A stretch of DNA of 64,000 nucleotides from JBBRBB01 sp038206235 (GCA_038206235.1 JBBRBB010000004.1:124001-188000); one strand, 5' to 3'. Counted from the stretch's first letter, positions 9,996 to 18,963 are shown. Program-made: numbers and translations. Notes: generated from the sequence alone by a model not told the origin.

Positions 9996-11270
9996 TTATT
10001 TCTTCACATAAATAATCCCACTCTTCATCACCAGCTTTACATTTCGTATGTCGTGAATATTTACAGAAGGGTCTCCCTGCACCGCGAGGATATCTGCATA
10101 CATGCCCGGCTTAATCCGCCCCACTATTTTATTTATTTTAAATACATCCGCATTTATTGAAGTTGCCGACCGAAGCACGTCAATCGGTTTCATTCCATAG
10201 TCAACCATCATTTCCATTTCACGGGCATTATCGCCATGCGTAAAAGCACCCACATCACCGCCCATGCAAATAGTAACACCTGCCTTCAATGCATCGCTGA
10301 GACTTTTGCGTTTTGCTTTAATGTTATCCGGCTCTTCCTCTATGCCTTTGCGCCAGCCTTTATATTGGTCTATTGCATCGCCTGCTGCAAGGGTTGGGCA
10401 CAACGCAATATTTTTTTGCTTCATCATTTCAAAAACTTCGGGAGTGCCATTGTCGCCATGTTCAATGGTAGTAACGCCCGCAAGTATAGCCCGCCGCATA
10501 CCTTCCGCTGTTGTTGCATGTGCCGCAACAATTCTTCCGCTGCTGTTTGCAACCTCTACGGCTTTCTTTAATTCATCAAGGGTAAAAGTTGGTTCTGCTT
10601 CATCATTAATGCCCCAGCGGTAATCGGCATAGAATTTAATAACGTCAGCGCCTTTGCCAATTTGCGTACGCACTTCTTTTATCAGTGCATCTGTTCCGTC
10701 TGCTTCAGCAGCACCCTTTGGAGAATCAATATCACCGTTGAATTCTTTGGGACCGTAACTTCCGGTAGCTACAATGGCTCTTGTGGCAACGAGCATACGC
10801 GGACCCGGAATAATTCCCTTTTCAATAGCCTGCTTTAAACCCACATCATCATAGCCGGCGCCCTCTGTCCCAAGGTCCCGCACTGTTGTAAAGCCTGCAA
10901 ACAGAGTATTTTTTGCATGTATAACCGCTCTTGCAACACGCTCTGCCCTTGATTCTTTCAGCACCTGCTCGTTCCAGCTTGTTTCATTGTACGGATGCAG
11001 AAATAAATGGCTATGACCTTCAATAAGTCCGGGTAAAACTGTGCATCCTTTTAATTCTATTACCTGTGCATTTTCATTTTGTTTAATTACACCAACAGCT
11101 TCTATCTTATTATTTTTTACAAGCACCTGCCAGCCTTCATGCATTTGTTCTCCATCGAAAACACGCTCAGGCTTTAGAACATAGATGGTATCTGCCGGCA
11201 GCGGCTGACCAAATAAAATTGCAGACCAGCAGATGAATAAAAAAATGAAAGCGATTTTTATACGAAACAT
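9996..11270 (-). CDS. Exported metal-dependent amidohydrolase (imidazolonepropionase-like)
   Basis: A 424-residue amidohydrolase-superfamily enzyme with an N-terminal signal peptide (IAFIFLFICWSAILFGQP). Metal-site motifs appear in order: GLIEGHSHLFLHP (the HxH pair, residues about 82-92), IKFYADYRW (candidate carbamylated lysine), AAHATT, IEHGD and CMGGDVGAFTHGDNAREME (final aspartate). The set resembles the Xaa-Pro dipeptidase/prolidase-like group. It likely acts in the periplasm on peptides or cyclic amides. It is transcribed alone and converges with the SBBP gene. The exact substrate is undetermined. Confidence 0.88.
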   Translation of the reverse strand: MFRIKIAFIFLFICWSAILFGQPLPADTIYVLKPERVFDGEQMHEGWQVLVKNNKIEAVGVIKQNENAQVIELKGCTVLPGLIEGHSHLFLHPYNETSWNEQVLKESRAERVARAVIHAKNTLFAGFTTVRDLGTEGAGYDDVGLKQAIEKGIIPGPRMLVATRAIVATGSYGPKEFNGDIDSPKGAAEADGTDALIKEVRTQIGKGADVIKFYADYRWGINDEAEPTFTLDELKKAVEVANSSGRIVAAHATTAEGMRRAILAGVTTIEHGDNGTPEVFEMMKQKNIALCPTLAAGDAIDQYKGWRKGIEEEPDNIKAKRKSLSDALKAGVTICMGGDVGAFTHGDNAREMEMMVDYGMKPIDVLRSATSINADVFKINKIVGRIKPGMYADILAVQGDPSVNIHDIRNVKLVMKSGIIYVKK

Positions 11271-11691
11271 GAAGGCGAATTTAGTTTATCAAACGCAAAG
11301 GAAACAAATGGTATAAAGAAATGGTTTTGTGAAAGCACTTCTATCAGAAGATGAGTTGATGGCAAGTGTAATAAACGTTCCCCGCAAACAGACTACTGAA
11401 TGAAGAAAATTTATACTTTCAGATTACTTGGGGCGGACGAATATTTATTTCCCTACTACGTCTATCCGAAAAACGTTGTGTGCAACGGCCGTATTCAGTG
11501 GACTATGAAGTAGTAAACTATTAATATTTATTGTTCGCTGACAATGCGAATAAAAATTGCAGCAGAGAAAGAAAAAATCAAAACTTTATAAGATAAACTG
11601 AAAAATATGACTTCTATTTTTAAAAAGGGCAATGTTATTTTGTAACAATTTCAAAGAGCAAACGTCATACGCTGTCAACTTGAAACAAAAA
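11271..11691. other. Intergenic region ahead of the cassette-like array
   Basis: These 421 bases hold no convincing gene. Around 11453-11495 the text CTACGTCTATCCG, AAAAACGTTGTG and TGCAACGG resembles the boundary sequences that flank the next units (ACGTT followed by a GC-rich core). It may be the left edge of the array. Confidence 0.4.
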
Positions 11692-12374
11692 ATGAATTCA
11701 ACCAAAAAGACCGCAAGAATAGCAGGTTTATTATATCTGATTGTCGTATTGACCGGCATTTTTCACCTGATGTATGTTCCCAATAAGCATCAGCAACTGT
11801 TAATAATATTATAGCCTCTGAAACACTTTTCCGACTTGATATTTTAGGCGGGTTAATTTGTTATACATTCTTTTTAATATTACCTCTGGTTTTATATAAA
11901 TTACTGAAACCAGTTAATAAAACCCATGCTTTACTAATGGTAATATTCGCCGTAGTTAGTGTTCCCATATCTTTTATCAATCTGCTTAACAAATTTGCTG
12001 TGCTGACACTGGTAAGCAAAGCCGATTACCTCAAAGTATTTGAAGCGGATAAGTTACAAGCCCAAGTGTTATTATATCTTCATTTCTCTAACAATGGAAA
12101 TCAAATCGCCGGAATATTTTGGGGGCTTTGGTTATTTCCCTTTGGCTATTTAGTTTTCAAATCTGGATTTTTGCCTAAAATTTTAGGTATTCTCCTGATG
12201 GCTGGATGCTTTGGTTATCTGATAGATTTTATTGTAGGTTTTCTTTTTTCTAACTACAGTGAAACGGGAATTTCTACCTTTATGACCTTGCCTGGCAGCA
12301 TTGGTGAAATTGGTATATGCTTATGGCTCCTGATTATAGGAACAAAGGACAGCAGAAAGAATTTTTCCAATTAG
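11692..12374 (+). pseudogene. DUF4386 family membrane protein, disrupted by a small deletion and frameshift
   Basis: Two frames join into one DUF4386 integral membrane protein of about 225 residues. Frame one (from 11692) gives MNSTKKTARIAGLLYLIVVL and runs to VPNK, then hits a stop at 11812-11814. The other frame continues from about 11790 with SATVNNIIASETLFRLDI and carries the rest to 12374, including FWGLWLFPFGYLVFKSGFLP. From memory of the family, a short stretch (about LIVWGNA) is missing between the two, so a deletion of roughly 20 bases would explain both the missing residues and the shift. Hydrophobic segments are otherwise intact. The function of the family is unknown. Confidence 0.8.
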
Positions 12375-12483
12375 AGTTGCAAACTTCAACCTAAAAGTTT
12401 CTGGTGGAGGACACTTATAATAATAAACAAAGCAAACGAACTGATAAGACTTTTGAGAAACGAAATGTTGAAAAAATAACACC

Positions 12484-12525
12484 TGCCGCCAATATGGGTT
12501 TTGTGCAAGTGGGGCTAACGGAAGT
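12484..12525 (+). repeat. attC-like spacer element, copy after DUF4386
   Basis: The segment containing CCAATATGGGTTTTGTGCAA then GTGGGGCTAACG aligns with GCAATGGGCATTTTGTGCAA then GGGCTGGGCTGACG at 13983-14016. Both follow a short gene on the same strand. See the finding on cassette-like architecture. Confidence 0.5.
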
Positions 12526-12651
12526 ACAATCACCATTTGATATTTCCGGTACTTCGTAAATACGTTCTACGTAAGTTGCAAGCCTAATGAACTGACCCAG
12601 TAACCTAATGGACAAATTTTTGTTGGCTATTTAAAAACTAAAAAGAAGCAA

Positions 12652-13086
12652 ATGAATTCAAACAAGACAAACGCAAATGATTTAGAAGATTTCAAAGTAA
12701 ATGTGAAGATTAAACTCTCGGCCCTATGGGTAACAGTAATGTTATGTTATATATATGGGGACATTTTTGCATTGTTTGTGCCCGGCCAGATTGAAGGTAT
12801 GATAAATGGAAATATGGGTATTGGCCCAACCACTCCATTAAAATTGTTTGCTGCTTCAATACTTATGGCTATTCCTGCTATCATGGTTTTCTTGTCCTTA
12901 ACACTAAAACCAAAAATAAATCGCTGGATGAATATAATCTTTGGGGTAGTCTATACTATTATTATAATACTGACAAACCTCAGTTCTATTGACCTTTGGT
13001 GGACTTTTGATATATTTTTAGGAATTGTAGATATTGTAATTACATCAATAATTGTTTTGTATGCATGGAAGTGGCCCAAGCAATAG
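12652..13086 (+). CDS. DUF6326-like four-helix membrane protein
   Basis: A 144-residue protein with four predicted membrane segments (residues about 23-45, 66-85, 95-112 and 117-138) and a polar N-terminus (MNSNKTNANDLEDFKVNVKI). The motif LWVTVMLCYIYGDIFALFVPG and the ending VLYAWKWP match my recollection of the DUF6326 family. The function is unknown. It is a single gene between two attC-like spacers and on the same strand as the neighbouring units. Confidence 0.75.
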   Translation: MNSNKTNANDLEDFKVNVKIKLSALWVTVMLCYIYGDIFALFVPGQIEGMINGNMGIGPTTPLKLFAASILMAIPAIMVFLSLTLKPKINRWMNIIFGVVYTIIIILTNLSSIDLWWTFDIFLGIVDIVITSIIVLYAWKWPKQ

Positions 13087-13183
13087 CGTGAATTCTAATT
13101 ATATTTTATCGTTCATAAACAACAATCAACTTCGGTACCAGCGTGACGGAACACAGAATCTTCTGCCATCGCACATACCGAAC

Positions 13184-13192
13184 GTTAGCGGC
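13184..13192 (+). repeat. Cassette boundary GTTAGCGGC
   Basis: GTTAGCGGC before the VapBC pair is the exact reverse complement of GCCGCTAAC at 13942-13950 just after it. The layout GTTRRRY - genes - RYYYAAC is what an integron cassette shows. Confidence 0.5.
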
Positions 13193-13278
13193 AAGCATAT
13201 TGCGACCTTTTTAAGCTTTAGAGCCTGCAATATATTGACATTAATTTTTCATTATCTTCATAGAAATATTAGATAAGA

Positions 13279-13518
13279 ATGTTGACACTAAACACCATAC
13301 TAAAAGAGATAAAGGATGTTCCTGTTAGCCGACTAGAAGAACTTTATCAATTTGTTCATTCGCTGACACCAAAGACAAAGCAAACCGAAACTTTAAGGAA
13401 AAAGATTCTTTCCTTTGGAGGTGCTTTTAAAGATATGAGCAACAAGGACTATTCAGACTTTCTTAACCAAACAAAAAAAACCAGGACAAAACTTTTTGAC
13501 CGCAACATAGACCTATGA
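13279..13518 (+). CDS. VapB-type antitoxin
   Basis: A 79-residue protein immediately upstream of a PIN-domain toxin, with a four-base ATGA overlap. It has no clear DNA-binding motif that I can name, but its size, charge and position match antitoxins that neutralise VapC. It begins MLTLNTILKEIKDVPVSRLE and has a lysine-rich C-terminal region that probably wraps the toxin. The overlap indicates translational coupling, and antitoxin-toxin complexes usually repress their own promoter. Confidence 0.8.
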   Translation: MLTLNTILKEIKDVPVSRLEELYQFVHSLTPKTKQTETLRKKILSFGGAFKDMSNKDYSDFLNQTKKTRTKLFDRNIDL

Positions 13519-13919
13519 AACCATCTATGCTTGACACCGATATTCTTTCAGAATTTTTAAGAGGCAACCCAAAGGTTATAAACAAAGTTGATGAACACTT
13601 ACAAGAATATGGATTCATAAGTTTAAGCATTATCACTTATTACGAAATTCTCAACGGGCTATTATACAAAGACGCAAGAAAGCAACTAACAAGATTTGAA
13701 GAGTTTGTAGAATTAAATAAAGTTATTCCGCTGACCTTACGTATGGCAAAAGCAGCGGCTGTAATTCAAGCTGACCTACGGAAAAAGGGGACAGAAATAG
13801 GACACACGGATACTTTGATTGCAGGAATAGCAATTACAAGCGAACTTCAACTGGTGACAAATAATACAGACCACTTCAAGCCTATCAAAGGGTTAGATCT
13901 CACAAATTGGACGAAATAA
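13515..13919 (+). CDS. VapC-type PIN domain toxin (ribonuclease)
   Basis: A 134-residue PIN-domain RNase. The expected acidic residues are visible: D in MLDTDILSEFL (residues 5-12), E in SIITYYEILNG (about residue 44), D in IGHTDTLIAGIA (about residue 99) and D in NNTDHFKPI. VapC toxins usually cleave tRNA or rRNA and are held inactive by the upstream antitoxin. The start overlaps the antitoxin stop by four bases. The pair sits between inverted GTTAGCGGC / GCCGCTAAC boundaries as a self-contained unit. Confidence 0.92.
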   Translation: MKPSMLDTDILSEFLRGNPKVINKVDEHLQEYGFISLSIITYYEILNGLLYKDARKQLTRFEEFVELNKVIPLTLRMAKAAAVIQADLRKKGTEIGHTDTLIAGIAITSELQLVTNNTDHFKPIKGLDLTNWTK

Positions 13920-13941
13920 AATAGTACAAACAATAATGCCA

Positions 13942-14017
13942 GCCGCTAACAATGCATTGCCAAAATTTAGGCTTGACATTGGAGCAATGGGCATTTTGTG
14001 CAAGGGCTGGGCTGACG
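13942..14017 (+). repeat. attC-like element after VapBC
   Basis: It starts with GCCGCTAAC, contains ATTGCCAAAA at 13956-13965 and ends GGGCTGGGCTGACG. The parts CTAACA, ATTGCCAAAA and GGGCTGACG recur, in the same order on the opposite strand, at 59649-59685 beside the third restriction-modification pair. Shared order at two distant loci argues for a real element. Confidence 0.6.
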
Positions 14018-14187
14018 TTTTCTAAATGTCCCACCATCGCCAAACCATAAACTGGAAGCTGCAACTTTCAAAATTTTATCTTTGACCAAAATATTTTGAG
14101 CGGGTAAATGTTTCAGCGGTGCATTGAGAGAAAAGTATGAGAACAATTTTTATGTAGCCAGCAAATCTTTGTAGCCCGCCCGAACGA

Positions 14188-14272
14188 CCGCCTGACCATA
14201 TTCGGGCAGGTACCACATTATTTTTATTTTTTTATACCAGCGTTCCCTGCCCGACTGCGTCATTCAGGCGGG
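14188..14272. repeat. Large imperfect palindrome (CCGCCTGA / TCGGGCAGG arms)
   Basis: CCGCCTGA and TTCGGGCAGG on the left pair with CCTGCCCGA and TTCAGGCGG on the right, around an AT-rich centre. It is much more GC-rich than its surroundings and could fold as a long interrupted hairpin upstream of the C45 lipoprotein gene. Confidence 0.5.
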
Positions 14273-14408
14273 GTACGCCCGCCTTAACGGAATGGGCATC
14301 TTTCGTTCACGCCTCGCCTCAGCCGAGACGGCACTCTTATATGCCTTGTTATTTATTCAGCAATATGTTTACTTTTATAAAGTCTTACTCAAATTATAAA
14401 TTGTATTT

Positions 14409-15824
14409 ATGAAGAAATTATTTTTTGCTGCGATTATTTTAACCCTGTTTTCATGCAATCAAAAAACGAAAACTGATGATAAAAAAGATGTGCTGGCAAA
14501 AGCATCAAGAGAAAATAAAAATGGCTGGATATATGTTCATCTTGAAGGCTCGCCTTCTGAGATTGGTTACCAGCATGGTTATTTGTTAGCAAATGATATT
14601 GATACTTCCATCCAGGCTGTCTCTTGGTATTTACAACATGATACACATCGTGATTGGCAATTCTATCGCAACTGTGCTAAAAATTTTTTGTGGAATAAAT
14701 TGGACCGTGAATATAAAGACGAGATTAATGGTATAGTTGCAGGACTTCATGTCCAAAATAAAAACTACGACAGCCTTGATCTTACTGCTTACAATGCTTT
14801 GGAAGAACTTGCTTTTTATTATGTGCCGATGCAAGATAATTTAGCGAAACCCGGCAGCGGTGATAACAAAGCTCCCGGCAATTGCAGCGCTTTTATTGCA
14901 ACAGGAAGTTTTACAAAAGATGGTAAGATTGTAATCGGTCATAATAACTGGACAGAATATATTATCGGTCAGCACTGGAATGTAATTGCGGATATTGTTC
15001 CTGCAAATGGTCATCACATAATGATGGATTGTATGCCGGGCTTTATTCACAGCGGCGATGATTTTGTAATTAATGATAACGGCATTCTTATTACAGAAAC
15101 AACCATCACACAATTCAAAGGATTCGATACAACCGGAATTCCTGAATTTATGCGTGCAAGAAAAGCTGCACAATACAGCAACAGCATTGATGACGTGATA
15201 AATATTTTTCTGAAAGGAAACAATGGTGGCTATGCAAACGACTGGCTTATCGGCGACACTAAAACAAACGAAGTGGCAAAATTTGAATTGGGTTTGAAAG
15301 ATTATCGTGTTTGGCGCAGCAAAGACACAGCAATTATCGGTTCTAATTTTGCCAGCGATCCCAAGCTGATAAAAGAAGAAACTACGTTTAATGTGAATGA
15401 TAACACAACTTCCCCCAATGCAAGAAAATTAAGAATGGAGCAATTGGTATTGGTTGATATGAAAGGTAAGCTTGATGATGCAACAGGCAAACAAATTGAA
15501 GCTGATCATGTGGATGCAACACAAAATAAAAATGCAAATAACCGCTGTGTTATCTGCGGGCATATTGATGAAGATTCCAAAGGCTGTGCAGAATGGGATT
15601 GTGCTCCTTACTATCCCATGGGCGCTGTACAAAGTAAAGTGACCACAGCAGAGTTAGCGCAGCACATGCAGTTCTGGGCACACATGGGTCATCCCTGCGG
15701 AGAAAATTTTATCGGCGCAACATTTTACAAGCAACATCCTGAGTATGCATGGCAGGCAAAATATTTAAACAATATGCTTGCTTACCCGTGGACGTTGATG
15801 CCCCCAACCCATAAAGGGGAGTAA
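14409..15824 (+). CDS. C45-family autoproteolytic acyltransferase/hydrolase-like lipoprotein
   Basis: A 471-residue lipoprotein (MKKLFFAAIILTLFSCNQ, lipobox LFSC). The body resembles peptidase C45 / penicillin acyltransferase-like NTN hydrolases: SEIGYQHGYLLANDI near residue 55, GLHVQN, then NCSAF near residue 158 with the probable nucleophile Cys freed by self-cleavage, followed by GHNNWTEY and DCMPG. The 150-residue pro-region before NCSAF fits the family. Substrates may be N-acyl compounds or acyl lipids at the periplasmic face. A PNGase F-like gene follows 35 bases downstream, probably in the same operon. Confidence 0.8.
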   Translation: MKKLFFAAIILTLFSCNQKTKTDDKKDVLAKASRENKNGWIYVHLEGSPSEIGYQHGYLLANDIDTSIQAVSWYLQHDTHRDWQFYRNCAKNFLWNKLDREYKDEINGIVAGLHVQNKNYDSLDLTAYNALEELAFYYVPMQDNLAKPGSGDNKAPGNCSAFIATGSFTKDGKIVIGHNNWTEYIIGQHWNVIADIVPANGHHIMMDCMPGFIHSGDDFVINDNGILITETTITQFKGFDTTGIPEFMRARKAAQYSNSIDDVINIFLKGNNGGYANDWLIGDTKTNEVAKFELGLKDYRVWRSKDTAIIGSNFASDPKLIKEETTFNVNDNTTSPNARKLRMEQLVLVDMKGKLDDATGKQIEADHVDATQNKNANNRCVICGHIDEDSKGCAEWDCAPYYPMGAVQSKVTTAELAQHMQFWAHMGHPCGENFIGATFYKQHPEYAWQAKYLNNMLAYPWTLMPPTHKGE

Positions 15825-15859
15825 CTTATCTTGCATTTTTCTTTCTGAAAAATAAACAC

Positions 15860-16924
15860 ATGAAAAAAATAGCGGCTCTTTGCTTATTCATTACTTCAGT
15901 TTATGGCTGTAACAAATCTTCTGACCTAAACACAACAAGCGGAAATACAAAAGATGCAAAAAGCGATGTGCTGAAATTTACCCGCGATACAATTTCTCTC
16001 TTTAAAAATATTCCGGTGTATGGGATTTACCGTTATCCTGTAGTAGATGACACATTACCGAATGGAATTATTCGATTAAGTAATCCTGCTGTAGCACGAC
16101 ATATAAATATAACCAGTGCCATGCAGAACTATACAAAAGGACTGCAGTTGGTGCTAACGCTCTATGCGCAGGAAGATGATTATGACAGGCTGGGCTATGT
16201 GTATTTTTCTGACAAGAAGCCTGTTGCAGATGGTCCCGACCAAAGCATTTTAACCAACAGGGGTTTGGAAGTTATGCGCATCATCACACCATTCTTTCTT
16301 AGCACTTCCAACCCCAATAAGCTTACGTATGCATTGGATGTAACAGATATTACCGATATTATTCCATTATTTAAAAAAGATATTTGGGTAGCCGTGCAGA
16401 TTGATAATAATCCTGAATACCGCATACAGGACAAAGCAGGATTTTTGTTTTCGCTTGACCTTGTTAAAAGCAGCACCACGCCGCTTACTTCATATCTGCA
16501 AAATATTTTTAAAACGTCTATGACACAAAAAATATATCAGGATACTTTTATAACAACAAAGAATCTGACTGATGCAGAAATAAATATTTACACTTCGGGG
16601 CATGGCTCTGCAAGCGGCGGAGAAGAGTATGCACACAGGGTTCATAACATTTATATTGACGGTGTGCTGAAATATACTTTCAATCCCCAAAAAGACTGCG
16701 CCCCATACAGGAAGTACAGCCCAAGAGGAAATCCATTTATTTTTATTGGCAACAACACTTACAACCCGCGCAACTGGTGCCCCGGCGAGGTATTGCCGCA
16801 CAATTATGTTTATCTCGGCAACCTTGCTGCGGGTAACCATACCATAAGAGTGGAAATACCTGATGCAGATTTTGGCTCACCCGGCGACAACATAATTGTA
16901 TCGGCTTATTTAACGGGGAATTAG
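15860..16924 (+). CDS. Peptide-N-glycosidase F-like lipoprotein
   Basis: A 354-residue lipoprotein (LFITSVYGC lipobox). The second half resembles the C-terminal jelly-roll of PNGase F: YTSGHGSASGGEEYAHRVHN (about residues 248-267), IYIDG, KDCAPYRKYSPRGNP, then NPRNWCPGEVLPHNYVYLG and AGNHTIRVEIPDADFGSP. PNGase F removes N-glycans from asparagine. The N-terminal domain here is less like the characterised enzyme, so the call is PNGase F-related rather than proven glycosidase. It probably forms a two-gene unit with the upstream C45 gene. Confidence 0.8.
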   Translation: MKKIAALCLFITSVYGCNKSSDLNTTSGNTKDAKSDVLKFTRDTISLFKNIPVYGIYRYPVVDDTLPNGIIRLSNPAVARHINITSAMQNYTKGLQLVLTLYAQEDDYDRLGYVYFSDKKPVADGPDQSILTNRGLEVMRIITPFFLSTSNPNKLTYALDVTDITDIIPLFKKDIWVAVQIDNNPEYRIQDKAGFLFSLDLVKSSTTPLTSYLQNIFKTSMTQKIYQDTFITTKNLTDAEINIYTSGHGSASGGEEYAHRVHNIYIDGVLKYTFNPQKDCAPYRKYSPRGNPFIFIGNNTYNPRNWCPGEVLPHNYVYLGNLAAGNHTIRVEIPDADFGSPGDNIIVSAYLTGN

Positions 16925-16948
16925 ATGGGATAAAAAAATTTATGTACT

Positions 16949-16978
16949 AAGCTTAATGAATACTATTAAGCTTTTCTT
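16949..16978 (+). terminator. Terminator after the PNGase F-like gene
   Basis: AAGCTTAA and TTAAGCTT pair around a nine-base loop and are followed by TTCTT, about 25 bases after the stop codon. Confidence 0.6.
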
Positions 16979-17019
16979 CCCGCTTGCGGCGGGACTTTTA
17001 TACATTTTGTTCTTTATGC

Positions 17020-17103
17020 AACAAAGCAATCTTCAGCTTTTATCTGCAACATGCCGCAGAGTTTCAAGCTATGCTATAAACCTTTATTTTGAAAATTCTG
17101 CGG
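17020..17103 (+). repeat. Dispersed palindromic repeat, copy A
   Basis: It contains GCAATCTTCAGCTTT, TCTGCAACATGCCGCAGAG, then the arms CCGCAGAGTTTCAAG (17054-17068) and TTGAAAATTCTGCGG (17089-17103) around ATAAACCTTTATT. It aligns along its whole length with copies B (17990-18077) and C (19381-19457). Confidence 0.8.
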
Positions 17104-17200
17104 GGAATAAAAAGGCACAAGATGCTTAGCGCAAAGGCAAGTCCTCAATCTTGCGCAAGAGGGGGAGAAAGGATTTATATGGTTTAGTCTGGATGAGATG

Positions 17201-17842
17201 TTAATCAGGCAATGGTTTTACCACGATATTTTTAAAATATACTTTGCTGTTGGGGTCGTGACCCTGTAAGGCAAAGGTGCCGCCCGAAAGCACCCGCCCA
17301 GCTTCATCTGCGGGTCGTTGTACATTGTCGGGCTCTGTATAGTCCACCACTGTTTTATCATTTATTTTAATGATCACCCGTTTGCCCTTCACCATAAAAT
17401 ATTCGGTAAACCATTCATTGTCCTTTACAAAAACATCCTTTACATTTTGTATGCCGTAGAGACTGCCTGTTCTGCGCCAGTCTGTATGAGAATTGTTTAC
17501 CTGCGCCTCATAGCCTTTTTTAGGCCAACCACTCTCCTGGTAATCGGTATGAAAATATATTCCTGAATTGGAGCCGGGCGTGGTCATCACCTGTGCTTTA
17601 AATTCAAAGTTTTTAAAATTGTGGTGTTCCACATCGCCTGCATAAAATAAATGTGCAGTAGCACCATGAACAATGATCATCCCGTTGTCAACGGTAAATG
17701 TTCCTGAGTTGGTACCCACTTTCCAGTCATTAAGTGACTTGCCGTCGAACAAGGGGATCCATTCATCAAATTTTGTTTGTTTAGAGCCCGCACATGCAAC
17801 TATACAGAAGCTTATGGCGCAGAGGGGAATCATGTTTTTCAT
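17201..17842 (-). CDS. DUF1080 / 3-keto-disaccharide hydrolase family lipoprotein
   Basis: A 213-residue lipoprotein (MKNMIPLCAISFCIVACAG). It has a concanavalin-like DUF1080 fold: WIPLFDGKSLNDWKV (residues 28-42), IYFHTDY, KGYEAQVNN, GSLYGI and the ending GGTFALQGHDPNSKVYFKNI. Family members bind or hydrolyse 3-keto-glycosides in the envelope. It is transcribed alone, opposite to the upstream genes. Confidence 0.9.
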   Translation of the reverse strand: MKNMIPLCAISFCIVACAGSKQTKFDEWIPLFDGKSLNDWKVGTNSGTFTVDNGMIIVHGATAHLFYAGDVEHHNFKNFEFKAQVMTTPGSNSGIYFHTDYQESGWPKKGYEAQVNNSHTDWRRTGSLYGIQNVKDVFVKDNEWFTEYFMVKGKRVIIKINDKTVVDYTEPDNVQRPADEAGRVLSGGTFALQGHDPNSKVYFKNIVVKPLPD

Positions 17843-17945
17843 AAAAGGTGTATTGTACTATGAAACTACAGATTTTTTACGGAAAGATTTGAAAAAGAGA
17901 TTTTATGTACCTAACTGAAGTGCTTCTGTTAAACTTCGTTCAGCC

Positions 17946-17968
17946 TGCCCCGAATTTATTTCGGGGTC
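17946..17968. repeat. CCCCGAAATTTCGGGG-type palindrome
   Basis: CCCCGA and TTCGGGG are separated by seven AT bases. It is another member of the short palindrome population in this window. Confidence 0.45.
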
Positions 17969-17989
17969 GCACTCGTGCACGTTCAGTCC

Positions 17990-18077
17990 TTTATTCAGCA
18001 AACAATCTTTAACTTTCATCTGTAACATACCGCAGAGTTTCAAGCTCTGCTATAAACCTTTATTTTGAAAACTGCGG
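17990..18077 (+). repeat. Dispersed palindromic repeat, copy B
   Basis: The arms CCGCAGAGTTTCAAG (18030-18044) and TTGAAAACTGCGG (18065-18077) surround CTCTGCTATAAACCTTTATT. Its right half overlaps the 3' end and stop codon of the minus-strand DUF1801-like gene. Confidence 0.8.
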
Positions 18078-18475
18078 CGAAGGGAAAGCCGGTCTACCTG
18101 TACAGCCTCTTTCAGGAGTTTTACAATTGCATTTTCGTCAATCTCTTCCGGAGATTGAAATATTTTATAAAATATCTGTTTGTTACTGCCATGCGTAAGA
18201 TAATTATCAGCATCATTAAGTTTGCTGCCATACCAAAACCCCAATAAAACTCCTTCTTTAATGCCGCCCCGCGGAATTGTGGATGGCCAAATTATACAAA
18301 TACCTCTTTTGCCATAAAAGAAAGGAACATTATAAGATATTTTTTCTTTACATTCTCCCGGTAAATTTTCAAGTATTATTTGCCTCAATACATCTGTAAT
18401 TATTTTTTCATTTTCGGGAAGCATTTCAAATAATTCCAGAAGGGATTTTATTTTAACAGAGGGAACTGTTTTCAT
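18050..18475 (-). CDS. DUF1801-like (YdhG-type) small protein
   Basis: About 141 residues from the ATG at 18475; the frame stays open to 18610 but the extra N-terminal part does not resemble the family. The core reads LLELFEMLPENEKIITDVLR, LPGECKEKISYNVPFFYGK and ICIIWPSTIPRGG, then LLGFWYGSKLNDADNYL, in line with DUF1801/YdhG proteins of unknown function. The last ten residues and the TAG stop are encoded by repeat copy B, so the native C-terminus may have been replaced. Confidence 0.75.
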   Translation of the reverse strand: MKTVPSVKIKSLLELFEMLPENEKIITDVLRQIILENLPGECKEKISYNVPFFYGKRGICIIWPSTIPRGGIKEGVLLGFWYGSKLNDADNYLTHGSNKQIFYKIFQSPEEIDENAIVKLLKEAVQVDRLSLRRSFQNKGL

Positions 18476-18610
18476 TTTCAACCACGAGATTTGTTTTGAA
18501 GATAAAAATATTTGTTCAATTCCGGTGTGTTGTAATTTTTGAGCTATAAGTTGGATTAATTTGAAAATACAATTGGTATAACAAAACATTACTTGAAGGG
18601 AGGTAAACAT

Positions 18611-18963
18611 GTGTGAGCGGATTTATGCTATGAGCAATATGAGCAGCTATGGAGGAGAAAATTCTGTTGTCGAATTTTATAATTCCTGGTTTCACGATGG
18701 CTGCGCTTTATGGGACAGGGTGGGCGTTTCCACAGGAATTGGGGGGAAAGCAATGAGCCTGTTGCGTATTTTAGAGCAGCATATTAATAAAGTATTTTTA
18801 TGCAGGAATATAACAGCTTGTTTTGGTGACTTCCCGTTTGGTATTGTACGGCAGGTAGATTTGACATTAGGTTGGTGTAGCTATAAGGTTTACTATAAAG
18901 TAAAGCGGGGTGTTACATGGTGTTGATTGTTTGGTTCTACATTTGTTATTTTAAGAATTGCGA
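18611..18963. other. Region without a supported gene
   Basis: A plus-strand open frame at 18609-18926 gives a cysteine- and glycine-containing 105-residue peptide with no recognisable domain or promoter. I do not call it a gene. No other structure was seen. Confidence 0.4.

Larger units (their letters stand above)
13920..14408. other. Gene-free region with attC-like element and large imperfect palindrome
   Basis: These 489 bases contain the attC-like element (13942-14017) and a GC-rich inverted repeat (14188-14272), each listed separately. I see no coding signal. Confidence 0.6.

Noticed and set aside
11271..14408. Integron integrase or transposase in or near the cassette array
   Set aside because: No tyrosine-recombinase or transposase motif was found on either strand, so the cassette idea rests on boundaries only.
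18609..18926. 105-residue plus-strand open frame
   Set aside because: No domain, promoter or plausible composition, and its start falls beside the upstream end of the minus-strand DUF1801 frame. Treated as chance.
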